From: Asparagopsis taxiformis
Taxonomy: Eukaryota; Rhodophyta; Florideophyceae; Bonnemaisoniales; Bonnemaisoniaceae
Direction of reading: 5' to 3'
Length of the DNA stretch: 39,271 bases
NCBI GenBank assembly: GCA_030407315.1
Contig: JALQPE010000369.1
Span: forward strand, 1 to 39,271
The notes beneath the pieces were generated by a model that saw nothing but the letters and a program-made list of their open reading frames with translations, had not been told where the DNA came from and ran no database searches. Both the position numbers and the translations under genes were made by a program. Positions 31,118 to 39,271 of this stretch are shown here, one piece after another. The first letter of the stretch is position 1, and every line of letters starts with the position of its first letter.

Positions 31118-34100
31118 CTAGCCGTCGGAAAACTGTTCTTCCTCTTCGTCCTCACTATGATAGTGAACTAGATATCCAGGTTGTCCCGGCAGAAGAGGCA
31201 CTACCGGGGCCACACTCGGTGTGTGCATTACATCCTTGCGAGGTTCTGTCGTCTTCATCCGCATCATTCGGAGCTGCCCTGTCTTCGGCCTACCATCTTT
31301 CTTGACCGGGATGGGAACAACTGTCTTGTGGCGAACATTGACAGGTGCCGGTTGACTTTGCCTTGCAGACCGGCGCGGAGCATTGGCGATGACTTCTTCT
31401 TCGAATCCCAACCGCCTGATGAAACCAAACGAAACATTGTCGGGAATCGGATACGACGCATTCCTGAAATACGTGTGATACCTCGTTGTCGTGTGTGACA
31501 CAACTCTGTCGACATGCCCTGCCCCGGCATGTTGTACATGGCCGTGACCGATGAAGACTGAACGTGGCGGAACGATTACCTTCTTCAGCTTCATCGTCTT
31601 GGCGTACATATCTAATTCCAGCGCTTTGGAAAAGACGTACTTGTGGGACCCTGGACACACCCAGATAGGGAATGGGTCATCTCCGTTGGCAATAACAAAG
31701 TAACCCGGAAGTTGATCTTTGCGGTCGCGAGGAGGAACAGGGAAATCATTGTGTGGGACCTGCCGAGGACACCCCTTTCCCGTTATCAAAAACCGTCCCC
31801 CAGATGCCGGCATGACAAGTTTTTCTCCCGGTAAACCGCACTCCTCCAGCCCTGTCAGCCGGACAAGGATTCCCAACCACACATCCAGCAGGGCTCGCCG
31901 CGTCACAAACTTGAACCGGTCGATATGCGTCTCATCGTTCTCGGCATAGTCAACCAGGCAGTGGCGCGTAGACGTGAAGCGAGCCCTCCCCTCATTCCGG
32001 TTCTTCTCGTCTGTTTCATCGTCCCCCGTATTGACAATGGGACTCCACAGCTGCCGGTTCCCAGGGTCCTTGTGCACCTGCTCCCCCTCCCACGTTCCCA
32101 AAAAGTACCGAAACAATTCCTGGTTAGGAATTTCTTCCATGAGACCCAAGTCAAATGGGAACTTGTCCGACGCATCTAGGTAGCTTACATCCGCGAAATT
32201 GTGCATCACCGTATACCCTCGCTCGTTGATTTCCGTTCGGCAATTGTGGAAGTACGCCATACCAGTGCCGGCCTCATACGAATCCTTCCAGCTTGTAGAC
32301 ATTCGCGCAACCTGAGCGAAGTCCAGCCTCGAGGGTAGAAACGTCGATGTAGGCTCACACATCGCCTTGGCAGCCATCTTCCACGCTGCGAAGAACATCG
32401 GATAGACGTGATCGATTTCGAATAGCACACGAGCCCGATGTTCTTCCGGAATATGCAGCCCCTCAAACACAGGGTCCATCGCCACTTGCTTCAAATACCT
32501 CACCTCTCTGCCCTCCTCATCGATTTCCACACTCTCCAATAACAACCTGAGCTCAATCGGGGGCAGACAGCCAACCCTCACCGATGCGATGACATCCGCG
32601 GGACGCTGCGCCAGATGATGCCCTTCGGCTCGGTCTTCGAAATCGTCAGGAAGAGACGGCATACGGTCGTCGAAGAGGAGGTCGTCTTCAGAAGGAGAGT
32701 CACGAACGATGTAACCGTCTTCATCGACTTCCACTCCTTCCGGAACAGTGAATGTAATTGTCACTTCGCGGACCCCCTTGCTTTCGACTTGGCCCTCGTC
32801 TGCACCCTGTTTGTCTTCCTCGTCCGAAGCGGTATGGACAGATTCTTGGTTGGAGGGAGTCGCACCAGCACGTTGGTTATCTTGGGGGACAATCTCAACG
32901 GCAGAATCGGGGGAACGGGCGGAGTCTTCGTCAACCTCATCACCGGAAGCAGTGGCTTGTTGTTGATCGGTGGGTTTATCAACAACGGCCTGCTCTTCTT
33001 CCCCGGCGGATTGTTGTACCACAACCGGCTCTTCTTCCTCGAGGCGTGTGCTCCCCGTCGAGCGAAGTCGCTGTGAACGGCGGCGGATGCCATGCGAAGC
33101 AGGCTCATGTTCGACATTCCGCTGCTTCTTGTGAGTGAGTCTCACATTGGCAGCAGAAGGGCGGCGTTTGCGTCGAGCCTTAGTCTTCTTCTTCAATGTC
33201 GGATTGAAAAACTCTTTCAAGTTCGTTTCCAAATCCTGTAAACGCGTGGTTCTCCGTCGCATTCGAACCTCACTGCTCCGGTCGTCCCCTCTATACATTG
33301 CAATGGCATTGGTGAGATGCCATTGCAACTCCTTCGGCTGCTTAACCGACCCAATTGCCATCTCTGTGCTCAGAAATGACTTGCGCATAATACTCTTTGG
33401 GCGCCCAAACGCAGCGTACAGAGAATTTGCTATTGCAGTCACGCGACGGACGTATGTATAAAAGTCGTTCACGTCAAAGCGTCCATCCGGACGTCCGCCA
33501 TGAGCAGGGTTCAAGTACTCCGAAAGACCACGCAAGACGAAGACAAAGTTTTCTTCCAGCAACTCGCGCACTATCTTGTGGTCCAGGTGCGTTATCCCAA
33601 TCTCGTTGCGGCGCTCGGAATTGTTCAGCTCACGCAACACGTCGTCGAGAACAGGATGCTTCAGCGTTGCTATAGCCAAACGCGTCCACCGCCGAGCCGT
33701 GTTCGTCGAATTCATCATCCCCATGAACTGCGCCTCGAACAATGTTCGGATGACATCAGACTCACGCAAGTCGCCAGCGTTTTCCACGTTGTTTGCAACA
33801 GCAATCGTACGGATGAACTGCTGGATGGACGACAAGATTCGAACCAGGGAGCGCTCCGTCAGTTGCGTCCCAGTCGTATGGTTCGACTCTGCACTCTTGT
33901 GGATGATCTCATGAGGCTGGAGATCACTGTCGTCCTTGCGGCGAAGGTAGTACACATCCAGAGGCTGAGTAACCCAGCGCAAGCGGTTTGCCTCCTGTGG
34001 CAGCTTGGTTCTGTGCATACGGGTGAGGCGCGTGAAGTCATCCGCAATGCTATGCATAGCATTGAGACGATGCAGTCCGTCGATCACGGTCACGTTCGCA

Positions 34101-35011
34101 TTGGCATGGAATTTGCCATTCTGGAACAGACGCGTGTCGGCGGACAAATGCGTGTTCTGCGACCTCAGCACCGTCACAGTGATACGCGAAGAGCTCACAT
34201 ACCCCACCGCCAACATATTGTTGCGCAGGTCCTCCACGTGGTCTTCTTTGACATCGCGAAGGGTCACGGCCGGTTCCACTAGCTGCCTCACCAACACAGT
34301 CGCTCCTTCTCCGACGTAATCCGACGTCACAAACTTGGGCACCATAATTTGCGTCCCCTGCTGCTCACGAATGCTTTCCGCCACCTCCGGTTCGTCGTCC
34401 ACCTCGGTTACGTCCTGCGTAGTAGCTTCGGTGACGTTGGAGCGAGCAGGGTGCTTCGTGCCTCCACTGGAGGCTCTGGCAGAGCGAGCAGGGCGCTTCG
34501 TGCCTCCCGAAACCGGGACGGAGCGTCCTGGATGCTTCGTACCCCCCGAACCAGTGATTTCGCCTGCTGGACCGGTACTGGGCATCCGTCCCGAGCTGGC
34601 CTGGTTCGTCGCTGCTTTGAAGTTTGACGCTGCAGCAGGGGTACGAATGTCGCTAGAGCCATCCTCCGCAGCGGGGCGCATCATCCGAGTATCCCAAGGG
34701 TAAAACGCCGCGGCGTATGCTCCACCCATCGTCTCCGGCGGTCCCTCGGCGCCATCAAACATGTACGGGAACGGGAGGTCCTTGAACTTGTCCTTAGTCG
34801 CAATGTTGCGCACGACGATATAGTCGGCCTCGTCGGTTTCCGGCAGCTTGTGGTTGTGCAGCGTGCGCGGAAGGCCAACATCGCCACCAGCAGTGCTCAC
34901 CGAAGCCGTCCCAATATGCCAGCCGCACCGTCCACGTCCGCAAACAAGTCGACATCGACGCCGCGCTTGAGTCCGCGCGACTCCGCTGACGCGCTCACTT
35001 GATCGCCGCAA
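31118..35011 (-). CDS. ParB-like + 2-oxoglutarate/Fe(II) dioxygenase fusion protein
   Basis: An uninterrupted 1297-codon frame. Residues 150-195 hold three GGTKHP/GGTKRP repeats. A ParB/sulfiredoxin-like fold spans about 245-320 (VKEDHVEDLRNNM, then TVIDGLHRLNAMH). A helical region runs to about 600. Then come basic NLS-like KKKTKARRKRR (608-617) and a long acidic linker (655-800). About 925-1205 is a 2OG-Fe(II) dioxygenase of phytanoyl-CoA-dioxygenase style: ERGYTVMHNF, the metal pair H1087/D1089 in VPHNDF, a distal His in HVQHAGAG (H1161) and R1177 for 2OG. A basic then acidic tail follows. Such oxygenases oxidise DNA bases, proteins or small molecules; the ParB-like domain suggests DNA, by inference. 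The first ~45 residues are Arg/Cys-rich and probably spurious. ATG 35049 opens a better N-terminus (MADTHFSSLF) in another frame to 34897, where a GGTGAG could be a splice donor. Confidence 0.82.
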   Translation of the reverse strand: MRRSSERVSGVARTQARRRCRLVCGRGRCGWHIGTASVSTAGGDVGLPRTLHNHKLPETDEADYIVVRNIATKDKFKDLPFPYMFDGAEGPPETMGGAYAAAFYPWDTRMMRPAAEDGSSDIRTPAAASNFKAATNQASSGRMPSTGPAGEITGSGGTKHPGRSVPVSGGTKRPARSARASSGGTKHPARSNVTEATTQDVTEVDDEPEVAESIREQQGTQIMVPKFVTSDYVGEGATVLVRQLVEPAVTLRDVKEDHVEDLRNNMLAVGYVSSSRITVTVLRSQNTHLSADTRLFQNGKFHANANVTVIDGLHRLNAMHSIADDFTRLTRMHRTKLPQEANRLRWVTQPLDVYYLRRKDDSDLQPHEIIHKSAESNHTTGTQLTERSLVRILSSIQQFIRTIAVANNVENAGDLRESDVIRTLFEAQFMGMMNSTNTARRWTRLAIATLKHPVLDDVLRELNNSERRNEIGITHLDHKIVRELLEENFVFVLRGLSEYLNPAHGGRPDGRFDVNDFYTYVRRVTAIANSLYAAFGRPKSIMRKSFLSTEMAIGSVKQPKELQWHLTNAIAMYRGDDRSSEVRMRRRTTRLQDLETNLKEFFNPTLKKKTKARRKRRPSAANVRLTHKKQRNVEHEPASHGIRRRSQRLRSTGSTRLEEEEPVVVQQSAGEEEQAVVDKPTDQQQATASGDEVDEDSARSPDSAVEIVPQDNQRAGATPSNQESVHTASDEEDKQGADEGQVESKGVREVTITFTVPEGVEVDEDGYIVRDSPSEDDLLFDDRMPSLPDDFEDRAEGHHLAQRPADVIASVRVGCLPPIELRLLLESVEIDEEGREVRYLKQVAMDPVFEGLHIPEEHRARVLFEIDHVYPMFFAAWKMAAKAMCEPTSTFLPSRLDFAQVARMSTSWKDSYEAGTGMAYFHNCRTEINERGYTVMHNFADVSYLDASDKFPFDLGLMEEIPNQELFRYFLGTWEGEQVHKDPGNRQLWSPIVNTGDDETDEKNRNEGRARFTSTRHCLVDYAENDETHIDRFKFVTRRALLDVWLGILVRLTGLEECGLPGEKLVMPASGGRFLITGKGCPRQVPHNDFPVPPRDRKDQLPGYFVIANGDDPFPIWVCPGSHKYVFSKALELDMYAKTMKLKKVIVPPRSVFIGHGHVQHAGAGHVDRVVSHTTTRYHTYFRNASYPIPDNVSFGFIRRLGFEEEVIANAPRRSARQSQPAPVNVRHKTVVPIPVKKDGRPKTGQLRMMRMKTTEPRKDVMHTPSVAPVVPLLPGQPGYLVHYHSEDEEEEQFSDG

Positions 35012-35396
35012 ACCGTTGAAAACAAACTGCTGAAATGCGTATCCGCCATGGTTGTTGAGTTGGAAAGGAAAAGAGATGGTTGACGTTGACGTATTCGAGT
35101 GATGTGGATGGTATGTTTCACGTTAAGTTGAAGAATGGTCGTGAACGCCAATCGCTGGAAATAATAACACAATACAACCGAAATTTTGTTAGGTACACAC
35201 CTATCGTGACCGCTGGAATGCAAGACAGGCAATCGAGATGTGAGTGTCCGTTCAGAACGGGCCCGAGTCGGGCTCTCGAAACCTGACGAGGTGGCGTGAA
35301 GCAGGCAGTGTCCTTGATGTGTAATGTGTTAAAATTACAGCTGTCAAGCTAGGCGGCTTTTGGGGCGGCTGCGAGCACCCCTTTATCCGGGGAACA
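35012..35396. other. 5' flank of the ParB-like/dioxygenase gene
   Basis: Contains the alternative minus-strand start ATG at 35049-35047 and presumably the promoter. A stretch around 35245-35275 has CGGGCCCGAGTCGGGCTC dyad character. No TATA box or other element can be called with confidence. Confidence 0.35.
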
Positions 35397-36928
35397 CCCT
35401 GATTTGAGTTAAAATTTGGGCTATTCTCAAAAACATGCACATGTGAACATGTTTTTGAGATGGGGGTGTGCCGTACGGCACAATCGACCCGCCCAAATCG
35501 TTGATTTTTGCAAGATTTTTTGTGCCCGAAATTTTAGAATTTCTGGGCTGGCCAGCAGTGCATCTGAGATGGACATCCACCGGACGTCCATTTCAGGTTG
35601 GTCGTGTGCTGCCTACATCCACGCATTGCAGCAACTAAGCAGGCGGGTTCACTACTAATATAAAGTGCACGGAATATGAGTAACGTGATGGGTGAGTAGT
35701 GTTTCTGTTGAGGGAGTAAAACACGGAAGAAGATTTCTCCCTAGCATAAGTTAGGCTTGAAGCCTGCAATCGACCCATCTTCCGGCGCCATTTAGCCTCA
35801 CAGTTAGTGCTTACAGAAGCCAGTGATGACCCCGCTCGGGGCGGCGGCCGGTTCCTGGGGCCGTTGTGGCCAAATTAGACACCCTGATTTGAATTAAAAT
35901 TGGGCTATTCTCAAAAACATGCACATGTGAACATGTTTTTGAAATGGGGGTGTGCCGTACGGCACAAACGACCCGCTGAAATCGTTGATTTTTTACAATT
36001 TTTTTGTGCCCGAAATTTTAGAATTTCCGGGCTGGCCAGCAGTGCAATCGAGCTGGACATCCACCGGACGTGCATTTCAGGTTGGTCGTGAGAGAGTGGG
36101 GTGGGACCATGATGGAACAAGGACCAAGACCTGTCCCTGGCGTATTGAGCCTGAAATTGACCCTTTGTCAGACGCCATTTAGCCTTACAGTTAGTGCTTA
36201 CAGAAGCCAGTGACAACCCCACTCGGGGCGGCGGTCGGTTCCTGGGGCCGTTGTGGCCAATTAGACACCCTGATTTGAATTAAAATTTGGGCTATTCTCA
36301 AAAACATGCACATGTGAACATGTTTTTGAAATGGGGGTGTGCCGTACGGCACAAACGACCCGCTGAAATCGTTGATTTTTACAATTTTTTTGTGCCCGAA
36401 ATTTTAGAATTTCCGGGCTGGCCAGCAGTGCAATCGAGCTGGACATCCACCGGACGTGCATTTCAGGTTGGTCGTGAGAGAGTGGGGTGGGACCATGATG
36501 GAACAAGGACCAAGACCTGTCCCTGGCGTATTGAGCCTGAAATTGACCCTTTGTCAGACGCCATTTAGCCTTACAGTTAGTGCTTACAGAAGCCAGTGAC
36601 AACCCCACTCGGGGCGGCGGTCGGTTCCTGGGGCCGTTGTGGCCAAATTAGACACCCTGATTTGAATTAAAATTTGGGCTATTCTCAAAAACATGCACAT
36701 GTGAACATGTTTTTGAGATGGGGGTGTGCCGTACGGCACAATCGACCCGCTGAAATCGATGTTTTTTGCAATATTTTTTCTGCCCTGAATTGTAGAATTT
36801 CTGGCTGGACAGCAATGCAACTGAGCTGGACATCCACCGGGCGTCCATTTCAACTTGGTCTTGTATTTTGCATCTGCACGCATAACAGCAACCAAGCAGT
36901 CAGGTTCACTGCTCGGACGAAGTGCACC
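35397..36928 (+). repeat. Palindromic-unit array 2 of element B, four units
   Basis: Hairpins start at 35426, 35910, 36297 and 36684 (spacings 484, 387, 387). The second and third units are almost identical, a recent tandem duplication of a 387-bp unit. Both carry the same slips (GAAATGGG after the hairpin, CGGACGTGC for CGGACGTCC), which shows they were copied from each other. The array lies between the two cargo genes in the same orientation as array 1. Confidence 0.92.
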
Positions 36929-37080
36929 TAGAGTGTGAACGATTGGTTTTTGACAGGCGAGTACTGCCGAATAGGTTTCACCCTGGACTAATGGTGGCTG
37001 GACATTCTGCATTATATGATATACTTCAACTCTGGAACGTAGCTTTATTTGTAGTCGAAATGAAAACATCTTTCGTGACC
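36929..37080. other. Spacer downstream of the methyltransferase-SET gene
   Basis: Short region between array 2 and the stop codon of the minus-strand gene, likely its 3' untranslated part. Nothing else is recognised. Confidence 0.35.
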
Positions 37081-39271
37081 CTAATTCCATGCTCTAAACG
37101 CTGTCCCATAATGAACGTAGAGCTCCTGCCCCGGACGGATATCGCGGATTGCACGTACTACAATGATCTTCGGATTTTCTAGGTCCTTCGCCTTGAGCTT
37201 CTTCCCCGTCGAACCGCTGCTGTAGTTCTCGACAAACTCGACGTTGGCCATCCGCCTGGTGTCTTCCGCCGGAGTGTCCTCACCTCGCAAATACCGCGGG
37301 TCGTTGATGAACTGCGCCGAACAGAACGGAGCCGGAACAATCCAAATTGGATGCTCGATGTTTTCGTCGTCCTCCGCTGTTGCATACAGCTTGATAGCAT
37401 ACATCAAGAATGTTTCCTTCGTTATCGCCATGTGACCCTCTCCGTACGCGAACCTCATCGACTCCTTGCTCATATCAGAGTACACAACAGTTCCGTAGTA
37501 TGCACATACTTCGTCACCAACATTAAATGTCTGTCAGCGAAGAGCCCTCTTCCTGCATTTGGATGCTTAATCAGCGATGGTCGAACGCTCAATTTTTTCG
37601 CAACACAATCGTGTGCCCGCATCACGCGAGGGTTTTCAGTTTGCAACCAGCGGCGCAGGGAAGGTGGCCAATAATGTACCGGTTTCTCCATGTGCTCGCG
37701 CGACGCAATCGACTCTGGGCACAGCTGCCAGAGGTACTGCCGAATATATTTCGGGAACCTCTGGTACAGGGGAAGGCCAGGTGGGGGTTCGATGATCCTG
37801 CGTTCCCTCTGCGTACGCATCGTGACAGAGGGGGACGCCAAGAACTTCTCAGCACTCTGTTTCGCTTCTGTCGTGACCCTCATGTCAGTGTTGTTTGAAA
37901 GAATTACACGTGACATGACTGCACACAGCTTTGGAAGCGATCGTACCACACACAATTTGTCCATGTCACTGCCGACGAAAACACGGTGCTCAGGCAAGCT
38001 CATAGCTGCTTTTCCCGTCGCGAAAGTGCCAGAGAATGGATCGACAACAATATCACCAGGCTGTGAATGCTGGCTGATCAACTCCATCATGAGAGCGACG
38101 CTCTTCTGCTCTGCACGAACTCTGACCGTAGCACCGGTTGTGCTCCTTGTTCGCCACACCCATCTCATTCGAATCGATGGCGGGCATATTGATGGTGACG
38201 TTGCACCACGCCGGGTACGTGCCGTCCATGTATCCGTGGTTCCTATAGGCCACCATCTCGCTTCCGGTCTTGAACGGAACACCTCGCTTCCAGAAGTGGA
38301 TAGCGACCTCTGCCATGTTCATGCGTTGGTACCTCTTCCGCCCCGGCATTTGATAGAGGTGCCCAGGTAGTCGGACAAACAACAGAGGTACCTCGTCGTC
38401 AACGAAGAAAAACTGAATTCCGAACGACGTCCTCCTCCTCCTCGTCCTCCTCCTCATCCGCACTTTCTTCGCCACTGTGCTGCGATGCTTCGGAGTCCGA
38501 ATTCATGGACGTAACCTCTTCTTCATCCGACCCGTCATCACTGGCAGCAGTATCGGTTGGGCCTTCTGACTGCGGTCCTTTGTACGTTTCCAAGTAATGG
38601 AACCATTCGTAGAACTGCAAAACCGAGCAGAACACGATGCCGTGGCCACCGGGGGCGCAACAGCTCGTCAAACACTTCGATGCTAGCCTGCATATCTTCT
38701 GCAGTTAGCCTGTCGTACGAAGAGTTGGAATCGTTCCTCTTACGACGAACATTGTAGGGCGGATCAGTCAGAATGAGCTGAACGTTGCCCGTGATGGGCA
38801 CGTGTTCTCGGCTCTCGTCGGCACTGACCAAATCTTCGAAAGGGACGTCGTACACCCGGCAATACTGACTCATTTTCGAAAGAAAGTCCTTTGCGAGAGC
38901 CTGCCCTTCACTTTCCTGCTCTTCTGTCGCATGGGGTGACGGTGACGGGGGAGACGGCCCTTGGGCAGTAAGACTGGTCCTCCAGGTCCAAGTTGAAGCC
39001 TGGTTGTGTGTCTTGTCGACGGAACCAAACCTCTCCCCCTGTGTTGCGACGAGTGGGAGTGTCATCAACCGGCTTGGGGACCTTTTCTGCGTCCGCGGCT
39101 TGTGGTGCCGGGCGGAGGACAGCCATAACGTCTTCGTCGAGGGTGTCAAATACGCTGGCAGCTTGTCCGGATTTCGCTTGAGAAGTATATTTCCAGTGCC
39201 CCCGCGGTCGGACTCCGGCCAGGTGTACAGGTCCGGGTTGACGATAAGAAACTGCAACCGGTCGAAAGAAC
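37081..39271 (-). pseudogene. Beta-class N4/N6 DNA methyltransferase fused to a SET domain, frameshifted and partial
   Basis: Coding signal runs from the window edge to the stop at 37081 but changes frame about six times (near 39200, 38980, 38665, 38415, 38130, 37530), each by one base. N-terminal part: 39271-38870, no domain recognised. Methyltransferase: motif IV DPPYN at 38765-38751, motif V-like GGHGIVFCSVLQF, an acidic DEEE-rich insert (about 38560-38420), FVRLPGHLYQMPG, then AdoMet motif I DPFSGTFATGKAA from 38042. The order IV before I is the beta class (N6-adenine or N4-cytosine). SET domain: NAGRGLFADRH near 37545, VGDEVCAYYG, FINDP...ANVEF and PGQELYVHYG at the C-terminus. INDP replaces the usual INHS. 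Nuclear DNA plus histone (or other protein) methylation is inferred. The gene starts outside the window. Confidence 0.82.

Larger units (their letters stand above)
27283..39271. mobile_element. Element B: large TIR DNA element with DNA/chromatin-modification cargo (partial)
   Basis: Starts with the same TIR as element A and shares ~1.75 kb of its terminal sequence. From its left end it contains the TIR, GGACGTCC/CTAGTA dyads, a ~1-kb C-rich region, an array of the palindromic unit, a ParB-like/2OG-dioxygenase gene, a second array of the same unit, and a DNA methyltransferase-SET gene running off the window. The arrays on both sides of the first gene, made of the repeat also found in element A, are the main reason to treat the genes as cargo. 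The right TIR and any transposase are not seen, so the total length is above 12 kb and unknown. Confidence 0.72.

Noticed and set aside
32615..33076. Plus-strand frames of 100-260 codons opposite the ParB-like/dioxygenase gene (for example 33500-34282)
   Set aside because: Shadows of the intact 1297-codon minus-strand frame, with no domain of their own.
28752..36928. Regularly spaced palindromic repeats as a CRISPR array
   Set aside because: The period is 387-503 bp, the spacers are themselves homologous, and there are no cas genes; this is a eukaryotic repeat array.
37081..39271. Reading the six frame changes of the methyltransferase-SET gene as introns
   Set aside because: The shifts are single bases within continuous domain homology, with no splice-site pairs or non-coding gaps between them.

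Overview
This is a eukaryotic, repeat-dominated window. It holds no prokaryotic operons, and every large reading frame belongs to a transposable element. The host lineage cannot be fixed from the sequence. Intron-poor genes, mixed GC content and chromodomain Ty3/gypsy elements would suit a red alga or another protist, or an early-branching fungus; this is low-confidence inference.

Layout. The window is a nest of at least five elements. (1) The oldest layer is a decayed Ty1/copia-type element on the + strand. It is seen as three fragments: a Gag zinc-knuckle piece (1-435), the start of its protease (11556-11876), and the rest of the protease plus GAG-pre-integrase and the integrase zinc-binding region (23008-23616). 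(2) A Ty3/gypsy chromovirus on the minus strand (436-11555) sits in the first gap. Its ~1.24-kb LTRs are almost identical and it is bounded by a 5-bp duplication ACATC. It has gag, pol (protease, RT, RNase H, integrase, GPY/F), a chromodomain, and two antisense genes of unknown function between pol and the 3' LTR. (3) A large TIR-bounded DNA element, here called A (11877-23005, 11.1 kb), splits the copia protease. Removing it with one copy of a CA duplication restores the protease frame. (4) A second Ty3/gypsy-like element (from about 23617, + strand) enters the copia integrase and shows a complete gag and the start of pol. (5) A second DNA element of the same family as A, called B (27283 to beyond the window end), interrupts that pol.

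Elements A and B share ~34-bp TIRs (CGTCTGTGTT...), GGACGTCC palindromes near the ends, a ~1.7-kb strand-asymmetric subterminal region, and arrays of a ~390/500-bp unit built from conserved palindromes. A appears to be a non-autonomous derivative with a giant near-perfect inverted repeat and no recognisable gene. B carries protein cargo on its minus strand. One gene is an intact 1297-codon frame combining a ParB-like domain with a 2-oxoglutarate/Fe(II) dioxygenase domain. The other is a frameshifted gene joining a beta-class (DPPY...DPFSGT) N4/N6 DNA methyltransferase to a SET domain.

The most interesting object is therefore B: a large eukaryotic DNA transposon that seems to carry a DNA-modification and chromatin-modification cassette (adenine/cytosine-N4 methyltransferase, SET methyltransferase, and an oxygenase with a ParB-like domain). 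B's right end and any transposase lie outside the window, so its full gene content is unknown.
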